Part shown: in pieces, positions 1-7,912 of the stretch
Layout: the number at the start of each line of letters is the position of its first letter
Numbering within the stretch: the stretch's first letter is position 1
DNA from: CAYRZL01 sp964428795
GTDB taxonomy: Bacteria; Bacillota; Clostridia; Lachnospirales; Lachnospiraceae
Assembly (NCBI GenBank): GCA_964428795.1
Contig: CAYRZL010000040.1
Span: forward strand, 1 to 24,084
Direction: 5' to 3'
Length of the DNA: 24,084 nt
Notes under the pieces: model-generated
Databases searched by the model: none
What the model was told of the DNA's origin: nothing
What the model saw: only the letters and a program-made list of their open reading frames with translations
Made by a program: the position numbers and the translations under genes

Positions 1-34
1 TAACCACAAGGGTTACCGGACATATATCGAATGA

Positions 35-136
35 TTAAGTGTAAAACTCAGGAGTCAATGTTTTTTGCTGGTAGGACTTGTATTGACCGTTGGTGGTGCA
101 GTATTATATAGACAAAAATCGAAACAGCTACAATAA
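35..136 (+). pseudogene. 3' remnant of a membrane- or wall-anchored protein
   Basis: The reading frame ending at TAA 134-136 is open back to a stop at 32-34. It encodes a hydrophobic stretch (FLLVGLVLTVGGAVLY) followed by a basic tail (RQKSKQLQ). That is the layout of a C-terminal sorting signal or tail anchor. No start codon with a ribosome site is present, and all three frames hold stops within the first 40 bases. In another frame, bases 12-35 read VTGHISND, which could be the decayed remains of an LPxTG motif separated by a frameshift. The rest of the gene would lie left of the window. A chance open frame is possible. Confidence 0.35.
83..110 (+). promoter_or_regulatory. Candidate promoter for the ABC-F gene
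   Basis: TTGACC at 83-88 and TATATA at 105-110 are separated by 16 bases, close to the sigma-A consensus. They lie 48 bases before the ABC-F start codon. The sequence overlaps the anchor-like remnant, which would fit a promoter surviving in a decayed gene. It is predicted by pattern only. Confidence 0.4.
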
Positions 137-157
137 ACAAAGAAACGGAAAACGATC

Positions 158-2095
158 ATGAATATATTAACGATAGAACATCTGACGAAATCATATACGG
201 ACCGGCTTTTATTTGAGGATGCGTCCTTTTCCATGCAGGATGATGAAAAAGTGGGTATCATCGGTATCAACGGTACCGGAAAGTCCACGCTTCTGCGCAT
301 CATAGCCGGAGAGGAGGAACCGGATGACGGAAAGATCACCATGGCAAATCATGTGGTGGTACGGTATCTTCCTCAGGATCCCCAGTTGGATACGGAAAAA
401 TCCGTATTGGAAAATGCCATGCACGGGGCTGCTGTAGGATTTACCGGGAATGTCCTGGAAAAGTCCGAGCCGGAAGGAGCAGAAGTCTGGAATCTGGAAG
501 GCGAAGCCAAGTCCATGCTGACCAAATTGGGATTTAAGGATTTTTCTCAAAAGACCGGAGAGCTTTCCGGCGGACAGCGGAAACGTCTTGCACTGGTTGC
601 TATATTGCTGGTGCAGTGTGATATTCTCATTCTGGATGAGCCTACCAACCATTTGGATCAGGGCATGGCTACCTGGCTGGAAAACTATCTGAAACGCCGG
701 AAAGGAGCGATTGTGATGGTCACACATGACCGTTATTTTCTGGACAGTGTGACAAACCGTATCGTGGAGATTGACAAGGGACAGATTTACAGCTATCAGT
801 CAAATTATTCCGGTTTTCTGGAGCTGAAGGCTCAGCGGGAGGAAATGATGCTGGCTTCCGAGCGAAAACGCCAGTCTATCCTCCGGGTGGAATTGGAGTG
901 GATGCGCAGAGGCGCCAGAGCCAGAAGCACGAAGCAGAAAGCACATATTCAGCGCTATGAAGAATTGCGGGATCGTAAGGGCCCCGAATTTGATAATAAA
1001 GTGGAGATGAGCTCCGTTTCCACCCGCATGGGAAGGACGACGGTGGAACTGCATCATATCAGCAAGGGATATGAGGGACATACTCTGATACAGGATTTTT
1101 CCTATATTTTTCTGCGAAATGACCGGATCGGCTTTATCGGGAAGAACGGATGCGGAAAAACCACACTGATGAAAATGATCATCGGAACGATTTTGCCGGA
1201 TGAAGGTGAGATTGTTGTGGGACAGACCATAAAGATGGGCTATTATTCACAGGAAATTGAGGCGCAGCTTACTGAGGCATACACGAGGGACGGAAAGCGG
1301 AATATCGCATACATGGATCCGAAGATGCGCGTGATCGATTATATCAAAGAAACAGCAGAATATATCCGGACGGAGGACGGGCTGATCAGTGCATCGGCTA
1401 TGCTGGAGCGTTTTCTGTTTCCGCCGGATCAGCAGTACAGTCTGCTTGGTAAATTATCCGGCGGGGAAAAGCGCAGGCTTAATCTGCTTCGGGTACTGAT
1501 GGAGGCGCCAAATGTGTTGATCCTGGACGAGCCTACCAATGATCTGGATATTACCACGTTGACCATTCTGGAAGACTATCTGGATCATTTCGAGGGTATC
1601 GTGATTATCGTATCCCATGACCGCTATTTTCTGGATCGGACTGTAAACCGGATTTTTGCTTTTGAAAAAGAAGGGTTGAAGCAGTACGAGGGCAATTATA
1701 CGGATTATGAAAATCGGGTGGGACCGGATGGATATGCCAGTGATCTGACCATGGAGTATTCAGGTTCGGGAGATCATGCTGCATTGGCACGGACGATGCC
1801 GGACAACGGTAGTGGACTTTCCGGTAAAGAGGCATACAAAGCCAGCAAGCAGAATGCTCCGAAAAAATTGAAATTTTCTTACAAAGAGCAGAAGGAATAT
1901 GATACGATTGAGGAAGATATTATGGCTCTGGAAGAAAAGCTGGAGACCTTGGATGAGGAAATGGCGGCGAATGCGACAAACTCTAAACGCCTTTCCGAGT
2001 TGATGGAGGAGAAAGAATCCATAGAAGAGGAGCTTACAGCAAAGATGGAGCGGTGGGAATATCTGGAAGAGCTGGCAGAGCGGATAAAGGGATAA
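158..2095 (+). CDS. ABC-F family ATPase, Uup-like
   Basis: A 645-residue soluble protein with two complete ABC cassettes and no membrane segments, which defines the ABC-F family of translation- and ribosome-associated ATPases. Cassette 1 has Walker A GINGTGKST (36-44), signature LSGGQ (136-140), Walker B and D-loop ILILDEPTNHLD (156-167) and the switch histidine in VTHDRY (188-193). Cassette 2 has GKNGCGKTT (328-336), LSGGE (433-437), LILDEPTNDLD and VSHDRY. The inter-domain linker carries the basic segment WMRRGARARSTKQKA (249-262). The C-terminus (about 570-645) is a charged coiled coil starting KLKFSYKEQKEY, as in Uup. Family knowledge suggests cytoplasmic action on ribosomes or branched DNA intermediates; a resistance role is not shown. 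The ribosome site is weak (GGAAAA). The kinase gene follows after 16 bases. Confidence 0.9.
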   Translation: MNILTIEHLTKSYTDRLLFEDASFSMQDDEKVGIIGINGTGKSTLLRIIAGEEEPDDGKITMANHVVVRYLPQDPQLDTEKSVLENAMHGAAVGFTGNVLEKSEPEGAEVWNLEGEAKSMLTKLGFKDFSQKTGELSGGQRKRLALVAILLVQCDILILDEPTNHLDQGMATWLENYLKRRKGAIVMVTHDRYFLDSVTNRIVEIDKGQIYSYQSNYSGFLELKAQREEMMLASERKRQSILRVELEWMRRGARARSTKQKAHIQRYEELRDRKGPEFDNKVEMSSVSTRMGRTTVELHHISKGYEGHTLIQDFSYIFLRNDRIGFIGKNGCGKTTLMKMIIGTILPDEGEIVVGQTIKMGYYSQEIEAQLTEAYTRDGKRNIAYMDPKMRVIDYIKETAEYIRTEDGLISASAMLERFLFPPDQQYSLLGKLSGGEKRRLNLLRVLMEAPNVLILDEPTNDLDITTLTILEDYLDHFEGIVIIVSHDRYFLDRTVNRIFAFEKEGLKQYEGNYTDYENRVGPDGYASDLTMEYSGSGDHAALARTMPDNGSGLSGKEAYKASKQNAPKKLKFSYKEQKEYDTIEEDIMALEEKLETLDEEMAANATNSKRLSELMEEKESIEEELTAKMERWEYLEELAERIKG

Positions 2096-2111
2096 AGGAA
2101 AGGACGATCAT

Positions 2112-3431
2112 ATGCATTTTACAGTTTATAATCTGGTCTATCTGATCGTATGTATTGTAGAAGGGCTGATTGCCTGTCAGTATTTTGAGAGTATCCATAC
2201 ATATGAGGGGAGCAGAAAAATACAGGTTGGGGCGTTTTTACTCTGTTACGGTATCCTGTATTTTTCCATCTTTTTTTCCGAAAATATGTGGATTGGTATC
2301 ATTGTGTCTTTTGTTTTGAATTTCTTTTTAGCTTATTTTCTTTATGATATCCAGGCGCTTCATGCGCTCGTTCAGGTTGCCATTATGACGGCGTTTCTGA
2401 TAGTGGCGCAATGGCTGATGCACGGAATCATGGAAAGTATATCAGTCATGGCGGGAGGAAACCAGAATACGCTGGGCTATGTCATTCTGACTACGGTATT
2501 CAGCAGGCTGGTTTATCTGATTTTTATGGAGATTGTGATCTGGATAAGAAATCGGGATTGGGTGGGAAGCGAAAACGGACAGATCTCCGGCATCATAGCA
2601 TTGTGTATATCTGCCGCAGCTACCTGCTGGGGAGTCAGTGCAATGGTCTATGTGGAATTAAAACAGCTGATGCCCGAAAAACTGGAATGGCTGTCCATCA
2701 GCGGTGCGCTGGCTATGCTGCTGGCAAACATTATCATCTATCTGAACGCTGGCCAAAGCAGGCGGCGTTATAAAGCGTATATGGACGCGAAGCTTTATCA
2801 GGAAAAGGAAAAAGCCAATGTGACCTACTACCGCATGTTGGCAGAGCACAGTGAGGAGCAGAAAATACTTATTCATGATATAAGAAAACATGTAGATACA
2901 CTAAAAGGGCTGATGTATATGGAGGATTACGGGAAAGCTGCGGAATATTTGAATGAATTATCGGAAAACTCGGCGCTTCAGCCGGCTGTCCGGGTTTGCG
3001 ACAATCAGATGGCAAGTCTTATACTGACACAGTATAAAGAACGCTGCAGCAGTTGTAATGTGCGGTTTTATCCCGATGTACGATCCAAAGCTCTGGATTT
3101 TCTCAGCATGGAAGAGGTAACCTCACTGTTGGCAAATCTCATGGATAATGCATTGGAAGCTGCAATGGGAGTGGAGGATGCATTTATAGAACTGAGAATC
3201 GGACGAAGAACCAGGACGCAGGTTGTGATCACCATGGTCAATTCCTGTATCCGGTCACCCCGTCGGTCCAGGATGGGAGATTTTATAACCCACAAGCAGG
3301 ATGCCGAAAAGCATGGGTTTGGAATGAAGAGTATTGAGAAGGTTTTGAAAAAATATGATGGAAAAATGGAGACACGTTATGATGAAAACACCAAAACATT
3401 TCACATTTTAATTATTATGTTGGCAGAGTGA
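2112..3431 (+). CDS. GHKL-family sensor histidine kinase (AgrC/NatK-like)
   Basis: A 439-residue protein whose N-terminal half (about 1-212) is a series of six or seven hydrophobic segments with no sizeable extracellular domain, so the signal is probably sensed in or near the membrane. A coiled-coil linker leads to the phospho-acceptor box HDIRKH (histidine 255). The ATPase domain has an N-box LLANLMDNALEAA (339-351) and a G-box HGFGMKSIEKV (401-411). This is the GHKL (HATPase_c_5) type that pairs with LytTR regulators in agr- and vir-like systems. Its partner lies immediately downstream. The start ATG is preceded by GGAAAGGA. The ligand is unknown, and no agrB or agrD gene is seen nearby. 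It probably phosphorylates the response regulator that follows. Confidence 0.88.
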   Translation: MHFTVYNLVYLIVCIVEGLIACQYFESIHTYEGSRKIQVGAFLLCYGILYFSIFFSENMWIGIIVSFVLNFFLAYFLYDIQALHALVQVAIMTAFLIVAQWLMHGIMESISVMAGGNQNTLGYVILTTVFSRLVYLIFMEIVIWIRNRDWVGSENGQISGIIALCISAAATCWGVSAMVYVELKQLMPEKLEWLSISGALAMLLANIIIYLNAGQSRRRYKAYMDAKLYQEKEKANVTYYRMLAEHSEEQKILIHDIRKHVDTLKGLMYMEDYGKAAEYLNELSENSALQPAVRVCDNQMASLILTQYKERCSSCNVRFYPDVRSKALDFLSMEEVTSLLANLMDNALEAAMGVEDAFIELRIGRRTRTQVVITMVNSCIRSPRRSRMGDFITHKQDAEKHGFGMKSIEKVLKKYDGKMETRYDENTKTFHILIIMLAE

Positions 3432-3448
3432 AAAGTAAGTGGTATAAT
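3420..3448 (+). promoter_or_regulatory. Candidate promoter for the response regulator
   Basis: TTGGCA at 3420-3425 and a perfect TATAAT at 3443-3448 are 17 bases apart. The -35 lies in the last codons of the kinase and the -10 lies 58 bases before the regulator start. This would let the regulator be made independently of, or in excess over, the kinase. Confidence 0.55.
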
Positions 3449-3492
3449 ACCTCAGAGACTAAGTTTTAAAGATACAAGCCGAATCAGTTTGC

Positions 3493-3500
3493 AGGAGGAG
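3493..3500 (+). promoter_or_regulatory. Ribosome binding site that sets the response regulator start
   Basis: AGGAGGAG lies seven bases before ATG 3507. It selects that ATG over the in-frame TTG at 3489, which lies upstream of the site. Confidence 0.75.
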
Positions 3501-3506
3501 GTACGT

Positions 3507-4223
3507 ATGAAGATAGCCATTTGTGATGATGAACAAAAGATTGGTATGATTTTGGAGGAATATCTGCGCGAGTGGTTTTCTCAGAAAGGATTGAACCAGC
3601 CGGAATACGTCTACTATTCATCCGGCGAGGCATTTCTGGAAGCGGATGACTATATTGACATTGCGTTTCTGGATGTGCGCATGAGTGGGATCAGCGGTAT
3701 CGAGGTTGGACGAAAAATAAAAAGTAAAAACCCGGATATTATTATTTTTATGGAAACATCGTATCTGGAATATCTGGATGATGCGATGCGGTTTCATGTA
3801 TTCCGTTATCTGACAAAACCCATTGAGAAAGTTCGGTTGTTTCGGAATATGGAAGATGCCATGAAAAAATATAGCAAGATTCAATGTTCCAAACGTAAGA
3901 TCCAGATAAAAAACCAGGACGGAATATACATGCTTCCTGTTTCGGATATTGTCTATATAGAGGCGAGAGATCATCGTACCTATGTATATACCAGACAGCA
4001 GGAGTATGCCACATGGGATTCGCTGGAAAACTGGGTCGCTCAACTGGATGCGGAATCTTTTTTTCTGACACATAGGAGCTTTCTTGTAAATTTAGAGTAT
4101 GTGACAAGCTTTACAAAAAAGGCAGTATATTTATGTGACGGAAAATATCAGGCAGATCTGGCGGGAAAGAAGTACAAGGAGTTTCAGAAAGCCTATGGAG
4201 AACTGATAAAAAATGTTTGGTGA
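3507..4223 (+). CDS. LytTR-family response regulator
   Basis: A 238-residue two-domain regulator. The receiver domain (1-120) has the acidic pair D7-D8, phospho-acceptor D56 in AFLDVRMSG, T84 in the METSY segment and K104 in LTKPI. The LytTR DNA-binding domain (about 131-235) shows the usual IYMLPVSDIVYIEARDHRTYV and FFLTHRSFLVNLEYV blocks. LytTR regulators bind short direct repeats, usually next to -35 elements, and commonly control secreted factors. With the upstream GHKL kinase it forms a complete two-component system. The intergenic region before the surface-protein operon downstream carries phased repeats that could be its target. A strong terminator follows 23 bases after the stop codon. 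Confidence 0.9.
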   Translation: MKIAICDDEQKIGMILEEYLREWFSQKGLNQPEYVYYSSGEAFLEADDYIDIAFLDVRMSGISGIEVGRKIKSKNPDIIIFMETSYLEYLDDAMRFHVFRYLTKPIEKVRLFRNMEDAMKKYSKIQCSKRKIQIKNQDGIYMLPVSDIVYIEARDHRTYVYTRQQEYATWDSLENWVAQLDAESFFLTHRSFLVNLEYVTSFTKKAVYLCDGKYQADLAGKKYKEFQKAYGELIKNVW

Positions 4224-4246
4224 AGAACTGAAATGATCCATAAAGG

Positions 4247-4291
4247 AAAGATGATTTTGTGAGGATTACACCTTATAAAATCATCTTTTTT
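4247..4291 (+). terminator. Rho-independent terminator after the two-component system
   Basis: AAAGATGATTTT (4247-4258) pairs perfectly with AAAATCATCTTT (4277-4288) across an 18-base loop and runs into a T tract ending at 4291. It separates the ABC-F/two-component unit from the next operon. Confidence 0.8.
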
Positions 4292-4307
4292 AATATGGAG
4301 AAATTAT

Positions 4308-4400
4308 ATGACGGTAAATTTTCGATACTTATGCGATTTACTATTAACGGAATATTTCTTTCAAATTCGAGTTAAAACGTCAAATTTAGTCTCAAAATGA
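4308..4400 (+). CDS. Possible 30-residue peptide ORF in the operator region
   Basis: ATG at 4308 is preceded by GGAG with seven bases between. The frame encodes 30 residues (MTVNFRYLCDLLLTEYFFQI plus a basic tail) with a single cysteine and a hydrophobic centre. No promoter is obvious between the terminator and this ORF. It overlaps the phased repeats before the next gene. It could be a small signalling or regulatory peptide, but a chance ORF is at least as likely. Confidence 0.2.
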   Translation: MTVNFRYLCDLLLTEYFFQIRVKTSNLVSK

Positions 4401-4440
4401 GTTTTCTAAGTAAAAAAACGGGTTGTTCGAGTAAAACCAC
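4366..4440 (+). promoter_or_regulatory. Phased short repeats upstream of the surface/import operon (candidate operator)
   Basis: GAGT occurs at 4369, 4399 and 4429, exactly 30 bases apart. The first and third copies share a longer core: TTCGAGTTAAAAC (4366-4378) and TTCGAGTAAAAC (4426-4437). In addition, AGTAAAA occurs at 4409 and 4430, 21 bases apart, the spacing usual for paired LytTR sites. The last copy ends directly before the -35 of the downstream promoter. The position suggests a binding site for the adjacent LytTR regulator. The region is AT-rich, so chance similarity must be considered. Confidence 0.4.
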
Positions 4441-4468
4441 TTGAAAAAACAAAATAAAACGATATAAT
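4441..4468 (+). promoter_or_regulatory. Promoter of the surface/import operon
   Basis: TTGAAA (4441-4446) and TATAAT (4463-4468) are separated by 16 bases. The expected transcript has an untranslated leader of about 100 bases. The leader contains an imperfect inverted pair, roughly GATACAGTTTTGGAAG and CTTCAAAAAACTGATC at 4485-4515, whose role is unclear. Confidence 0.65.
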
Positions 4469-4562
4469 ACAAAACATCATTTCTGATACAGTTTTGGAAG
4501 CTTCAAAAAACTGATCAGGGAACTGTATTCAGAAAGTGAAATCATTTAATAAAATAAGAAAG

Positions 4563-4568
4563 AAGGAG
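4563..4568 (+). promoter_or_regulatory. Ribosome binding site that sets the start of the secreted protein
   Basis: AAGGAG lies eight bases before ATG 4577. An in-frame GTG at 4571 would leave only two bases of spacing and is therefore unlikely. Confidence 0.7.
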
Positions 4569-4576
4569 AAGTGAGC

Positions 4577-5929
4577 ATGAAGAAAAGAGTGACTAAATTG
4601 GCTGCACTTGCTTTAGTAGCAGTTATGACAGTAGGTACAGCAGCACAGGTAAGTGCAGAGACAACTTATGCACCGCCTACAGGCCCGACAACCATAAGCG
4701 CAAATGATAATGTTGTAACAGCATCTGCACATCGTGCAGCAACACCGCTGCCGGAAATGCTCGGTGCGAATACCGTTGCCGGATTCGGAATGATTAACGG
4801 AGGTGTAGTAACAGAAGATAATGCACTCGGTAATTTTGCACTGGAGGTATGGGGAAGCCCGACCAATAACGTAAGTGCGGATCCGTACTGGGCTAACTAT
4901 TACTGGAACTTTGTCAGAACTGAGGATGACGGTTCGGCTGCACCTGAAGCTGATACGCTGATCAATCTGAATTATGCAGGAAGCCCGGTTGCTGCAGATA
5001 CATTGACGGTTAGTAGCCTTTATGGCGGAGTATCCGTATCCCTGTACAGAAGACCGGATGTTCTGATCGGTGTTGCGGCAGGTAATGATGTGAATGATGC
5101 TACCGGATATAATGATCAGCTTGATACGATCAATGAAACCTACCCTGATTATGATCCGGAACTGGTAAAATATAATTCCACCACGCTGGATAAGATGATC
5201 ACAACTGTCTATAATGCAGCTTCAAGTATGCAAAATACTGGAAAATCATACAGATATGATAATCCAACAACTATTGCACAGGATTATGAGAAGTACATCA
5301 AAGGTATCAAAGGATATATTAAGCATCAGATTGGTTCAAACAATTATAAGACCATCGCTATCGTAAGTGCAGGATCAAACGGTTCCTATACGATTCAGGG
5401 ACCAGGCTCTTCCACCGGAACCTCTACAAACCGCTATGTAGAGTATACTCAGGATGTGACAAACAACCTGACAAGTGTTGCAAGTGCAACTGTAGAAAGT
5501 GCACAGTTGGCCACTGTAGATGCGATCATCCTTACAGGAGATGATGCACTGGAAACAACTGTGAAAGGTGATGCAACCATTATGGCAGGTAATCCGGAAA
5601 TTATCTCTATGAACAATCTGGATACACTCTATGGTGTCAGCATGAACTCCGTCGAGAATGCTCTGGGCATGGGCTATGTTCTTGCAAGAATCTATGATGA
5701 TCAGGCAAGTGTGTTGAATGTAGAAAATGTGTACAAGTATTTTGCATCTAAATTCTATCATATTCAGTCTGGAAGACTGGACTATATCTATGGATTAGCG
5801 CTCACATATGATATGGATAAGAGTGATGTAGAATATAGTAAACTTTTTGAAACAGAAGCTTCCGGTACCTATAATGAAGCGGCATTGCAGAGCCTGTTTA
5901 ATGCCAATGCATCATATTATAATGATTAA
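4577..5929 (+). CDS. Secreted protein resembling a divergent substrate-binding protein
   Basis: A 450-residue protein with a classical signal peptide: basic MKKRVTK, then a hydrophobic core, with predicted cleavage after AQVSA. It has no lipobox, wall anchor, transmembrane tail or any cysteine, so it should be released or held by partners. I do not recognise a named family. The segment RRPDVLIG, and later VDAIILTGDDALE followed by NLDTLYGVSMNSVENALGMG and a KYFASKFY helix, resemble the two lobes and C-terminal helix of class III (FecB/BtuF-like) binding proteins. The next gene encodes a clearer member. As first gene after the promoter it is probably the most abundant product. It might be a diffusible ligand carrier comparable to a haemophore, which is inference. 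It lies 15 bases before the lipoprotein gene. Confidence 0.7.
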   Translation: MKKRVTKLAALALVAVMTVGTAAQVSAETTYAPPTGPTTISANDNVVTASAHRAATPLPEMLGANTVAGFGMINGGVVTEDNALGNFALEVWGSPTNNVSADPYWANYYWNFVRTEDDGSAAPEADTLINLNYAGSPVAADTLTVSSLYGGVSVSLYRRPDVLIGVAAGNDVNDATGYNDQLDTINETYPDYDPELVKYNSTTLDKMITTVYNAASSMQNTGKSYRYDNPTTIAQDYEKYIKGIKGYIKHQIGSNNYKTIAIVSAGSNGSYTIQGPGSSTGTSTNRYVEYTQDVTNNLTSVASATVESAQLATVDAIILTGDDALETTVKGDATIMAGNPEIISMNNLDTLYGVSMNSVENALGMGYVLARIYDDQASVLNVENVYKYFASKFYHIQSGRLDYIYGLALTYDMDKSDVEYSKLFETEASGTYNEAALQSLFNANASYYND

Positions 5930-5944
5930 AAATCAGCGATAGAG

Positions 5945-7876
5945 ATGAGAAAGAATATGGCCAGACATACAATCACCGCCATTTCGCTGATTATAGTGGC
6001 AGCGGTATCCCTGACAGGATGCCGCTACAGTCCGGCACTGGTTGATACCGTTTATACGGCAGATGCCACGGAGGTAGACCCTAACTATAAGGCAACTCAA
6101 TCCACAGAGGAAGCTGAGGAGGAGAATGAATCTCAGACAAACCGGCAGGATGAAGCAGAAAGTTACGATACGGAAGTGGAGAGAACGGATGCCATTCAGG
6201 ATGAACAGGCGGATGATAATGGAAACTCCCGTAAAATTGACAACAGCCCTAAGAAAAATCAAGATGCGAGCAACTCATCCGGTTCCGGAGCGGCAAATGC
6301 GGATGCCAATGGTGGAGATGAGTCTGAAGAAAGCGGCGGTACAGGCGGCGGAGATCATGATCCGGATAAAAATGAGAGCGGTTCGGGCGGAGATGATAAT
6401 CCGCAGGAAACTCCGAATGACCAGGAGGAGCCTGATGATCAGGAGGAGCCTGATGACCAGGAGGAACCTGATAACCAGGAGAAACCTGACAATCCGGAAA
6501 ATCCCGAGGGGAATAATCCTACGCAAAATAATGTCCCGAAAAAAACAGTCACGGATGCTGATGGCGTGGAGCATGAAATCCCCGAGGATGTATATTCTGT
6601 TACTGCGGTAGGTGCTGCAGCCCCCATTGTTGCAATGGTAGGCGGTTCCACACGTCTGGTAGGAACCTCAGAGAGCTTTGCTTCCAATGAGATTGGAAGT
6701 ATGATTCTTGAAAGTGATTCTGACGCTCAGGTAAATATCTGGTGGTCCGGAGATGGGTCCGGTCAGATCAGTGAGGAAAATTTTGAACAGCTTCTGGAAG
6801 CGAAACCGGATGTGTGTTTTGAAATCAGCGGTGCTTTCACCTTCTCATCAGAGCAGATAGCCCGGATGGAGGAGTGCGGCATCAGCTATATGCCTCTGCC
6901 GACTCTTTCTTCCGTTAGTGGAATAAAGGAAGCTGTCAGAGTCGTGGCGGATACGCTGGATACCAATGAGAGTACGGGACAGGCGGCAAGCGTCATTGCA
7001 CAGAAATACTCTGACTGGGTCGATGAAGTGCTGAGCTATGGAGCAAAAAACCGAAAGGATCTGGATTACTATTCCATTTATATTGAAAAGTGGGTGGATG
7101 TTTCTTTTCAGCGACGCTTTGAACCTGGTGCAACTAATTGGAATGTGGACTTCCCGGCATCCTCCGGTATTGTGAACGGAGCAGGCAGCGGGGTAGCTGT
7201 TGCATCCTCAGATGTGGATAATCAGATCTTTTTTGAGCTTTGGGAGAATGCGGGTATTGTTGACACCTGCACTGCGGGTAATGCGGCTAGTGTTCTAAAA
7301 CCGCAGGAAAAGGGGTATACAGGTATGTATATTTTCCCATATATGACAGAGTTTGGTATACCTACCTTTTCAGATGGAAGCTATTTTTTCTCATGCGATT
7401 ATTATGATTCTGATAGAAACTTATTGCAAGACTTTTATCCAGAAAATGGTGGGCTCGGCGGATTTCCATACACAGAGGGGCTGACTATTCCGGGAACGAA
7501 AGTCGTACAAACTCTTGAAAAGGAATATCATCTCGGCGGAACCGCCAGATTTCCTGCTATTGTGGTGGCAGATGAGTATGTGAAATCTATGATTGAAAAC
7601 AGCCCTCAGTGGAAGGCAGGATTTTTGGATGAAACAGCAATAGCTGATTATGCGGTCGATATCGCCGGAGATTATGACATCTTTATAAATCCTATCGGTC
7701 TTGGAAGCTGGGCGGACGGAAGTGTGGATTCACCTCTGGAAACCTACTGGATCATGAATAAGATCAGCGGTGTTGTCTCTGACAGTCAGTTGAAAAAAGA
7801 AGTGAAAAATTTTTATCTGAACTTTTTTGGCATTACTTTAAGCGATGCTCAGATCGACAGTATCATAAATCAATAA
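5945..7876 (+). CDS. Substrate-binding lipoprotein of a FecCD-type ABC importer
   Basis: A 643-residue protein with lipoprotein signal MRKNMARH plus hydrophobic core and lipobox LTGC (cysteine 26), so it is anchored to the outer face of the membrane. Residues 27-200 form a highly acidic, Gly/Ser/Pro/Glu-rich stalk including five six-residue DDQEEP-like repeats. The binding domain (about 201-643) begins TVTDADGVEHEIPEDVYSV and continues with AAPIVAMVGGSTRLVGT and LLEAKPDV, as in class III metal-chelate, haem or corrinoid binders. It ends in FYLNFFGITLSDAQID, the usual last helix. Such proteins are commonly about 300-350 residues, so this one is enlarged by the stalk and by insertions. An in-frame ATG at 5957 is an alternative start. 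Two permeases and an ATPase follow. The ligand cannot be told from sequence. Confidence 0.85.
   Translation: MRKNMARHTITAISLIIVAAVSLTGCRYSPALVDTVYTADATEVDPNYKATQSTEEAEEENESQTNRQDEAESYDTEVERTDAIQDEQADDNGNSRKIDNSPKKNQDASNSSGSGAANADANGGDESEESGGTGGGDHDPDKNESGSGGDDNPQETPNDQEEPDDQEEPDDQEEPDNQEKPDNPENPEGNNPTQNNVPKKTVTDADGVEHEIPEDVYSVTAVGAAAPIVAMVGGSTRLVGTSESFASNEIGSMILESDSDAQVNIWWSGDGSGQISEENFEQLLEAKPDVCFEISGAFTFSSEQIARMEECGISYMPLPTLSSVSGIKEAVRVVADTLDTNESTGQAASVIAQKYSDWVDEVLSYGAKNRKDLDYYSIYIEKWVDVSFQRRFEPGATNWNVDFPASSGIVNGAGSGVAVASSDVDNQIFFELWENAGIVDTCTAGNAASVLKPQEKGYTGMYIFPYMTEFGIPTFSDGSYFFSCDYYDSDRNLLQDFYPENGGLGGFPYTEGLTIPGTKVVQTLEKEYHLGGTARFPAIVVADEYVKSMIENSPQWKAGFLDETAIADYAVDIAGDYDIFINPIGLGSWADGSVDSPLETYWIMNKISGVVSDSQLKKEVKNFYLNFFGITLSDAQIDSIINQ
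6416..6505 (+). repeat. Five 18-base tandem repeats in the lipoprotein stalk
   Basis: Units start at 6416, 6434, 6452, 6470 and 6488 and encode NDQEEP, DDQEEP, DDQEEP, DNQEKP and DNPENP. Unit length is a multiple of three, so copy-number change would lengthen or shorten the stalk without frameshift. Confidence 0.85.
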
Positions 7877-7912
7877 AAGGATACGGATCGTTCTATATTA
7901 GGGAGAGGGTGA

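Noticed and set aside
209..1835. Several open frames of 76-172 codons on the - strand within the ABC-F gene
   Set aside because: They lie antisense to a clear two-cassette ATPase with all motifs, lack ribosome sites and match no family; they are shadows of codon bias.
2112..4223. An agr-type quorum-sensing locus
   Set aside because: The kinase and regulator types fit, but there is no AgrB-like protease gene and no convincing pro-peptide, so only a generic GHKL/LytTR pair is claimed.
6126..6611. A 161-codon Arg/Met-rich frame over the lipoprotein stalk
   Set aside because: The composition is what the acidic repeat gives when read in another frame, and no ribosome site precedes it.
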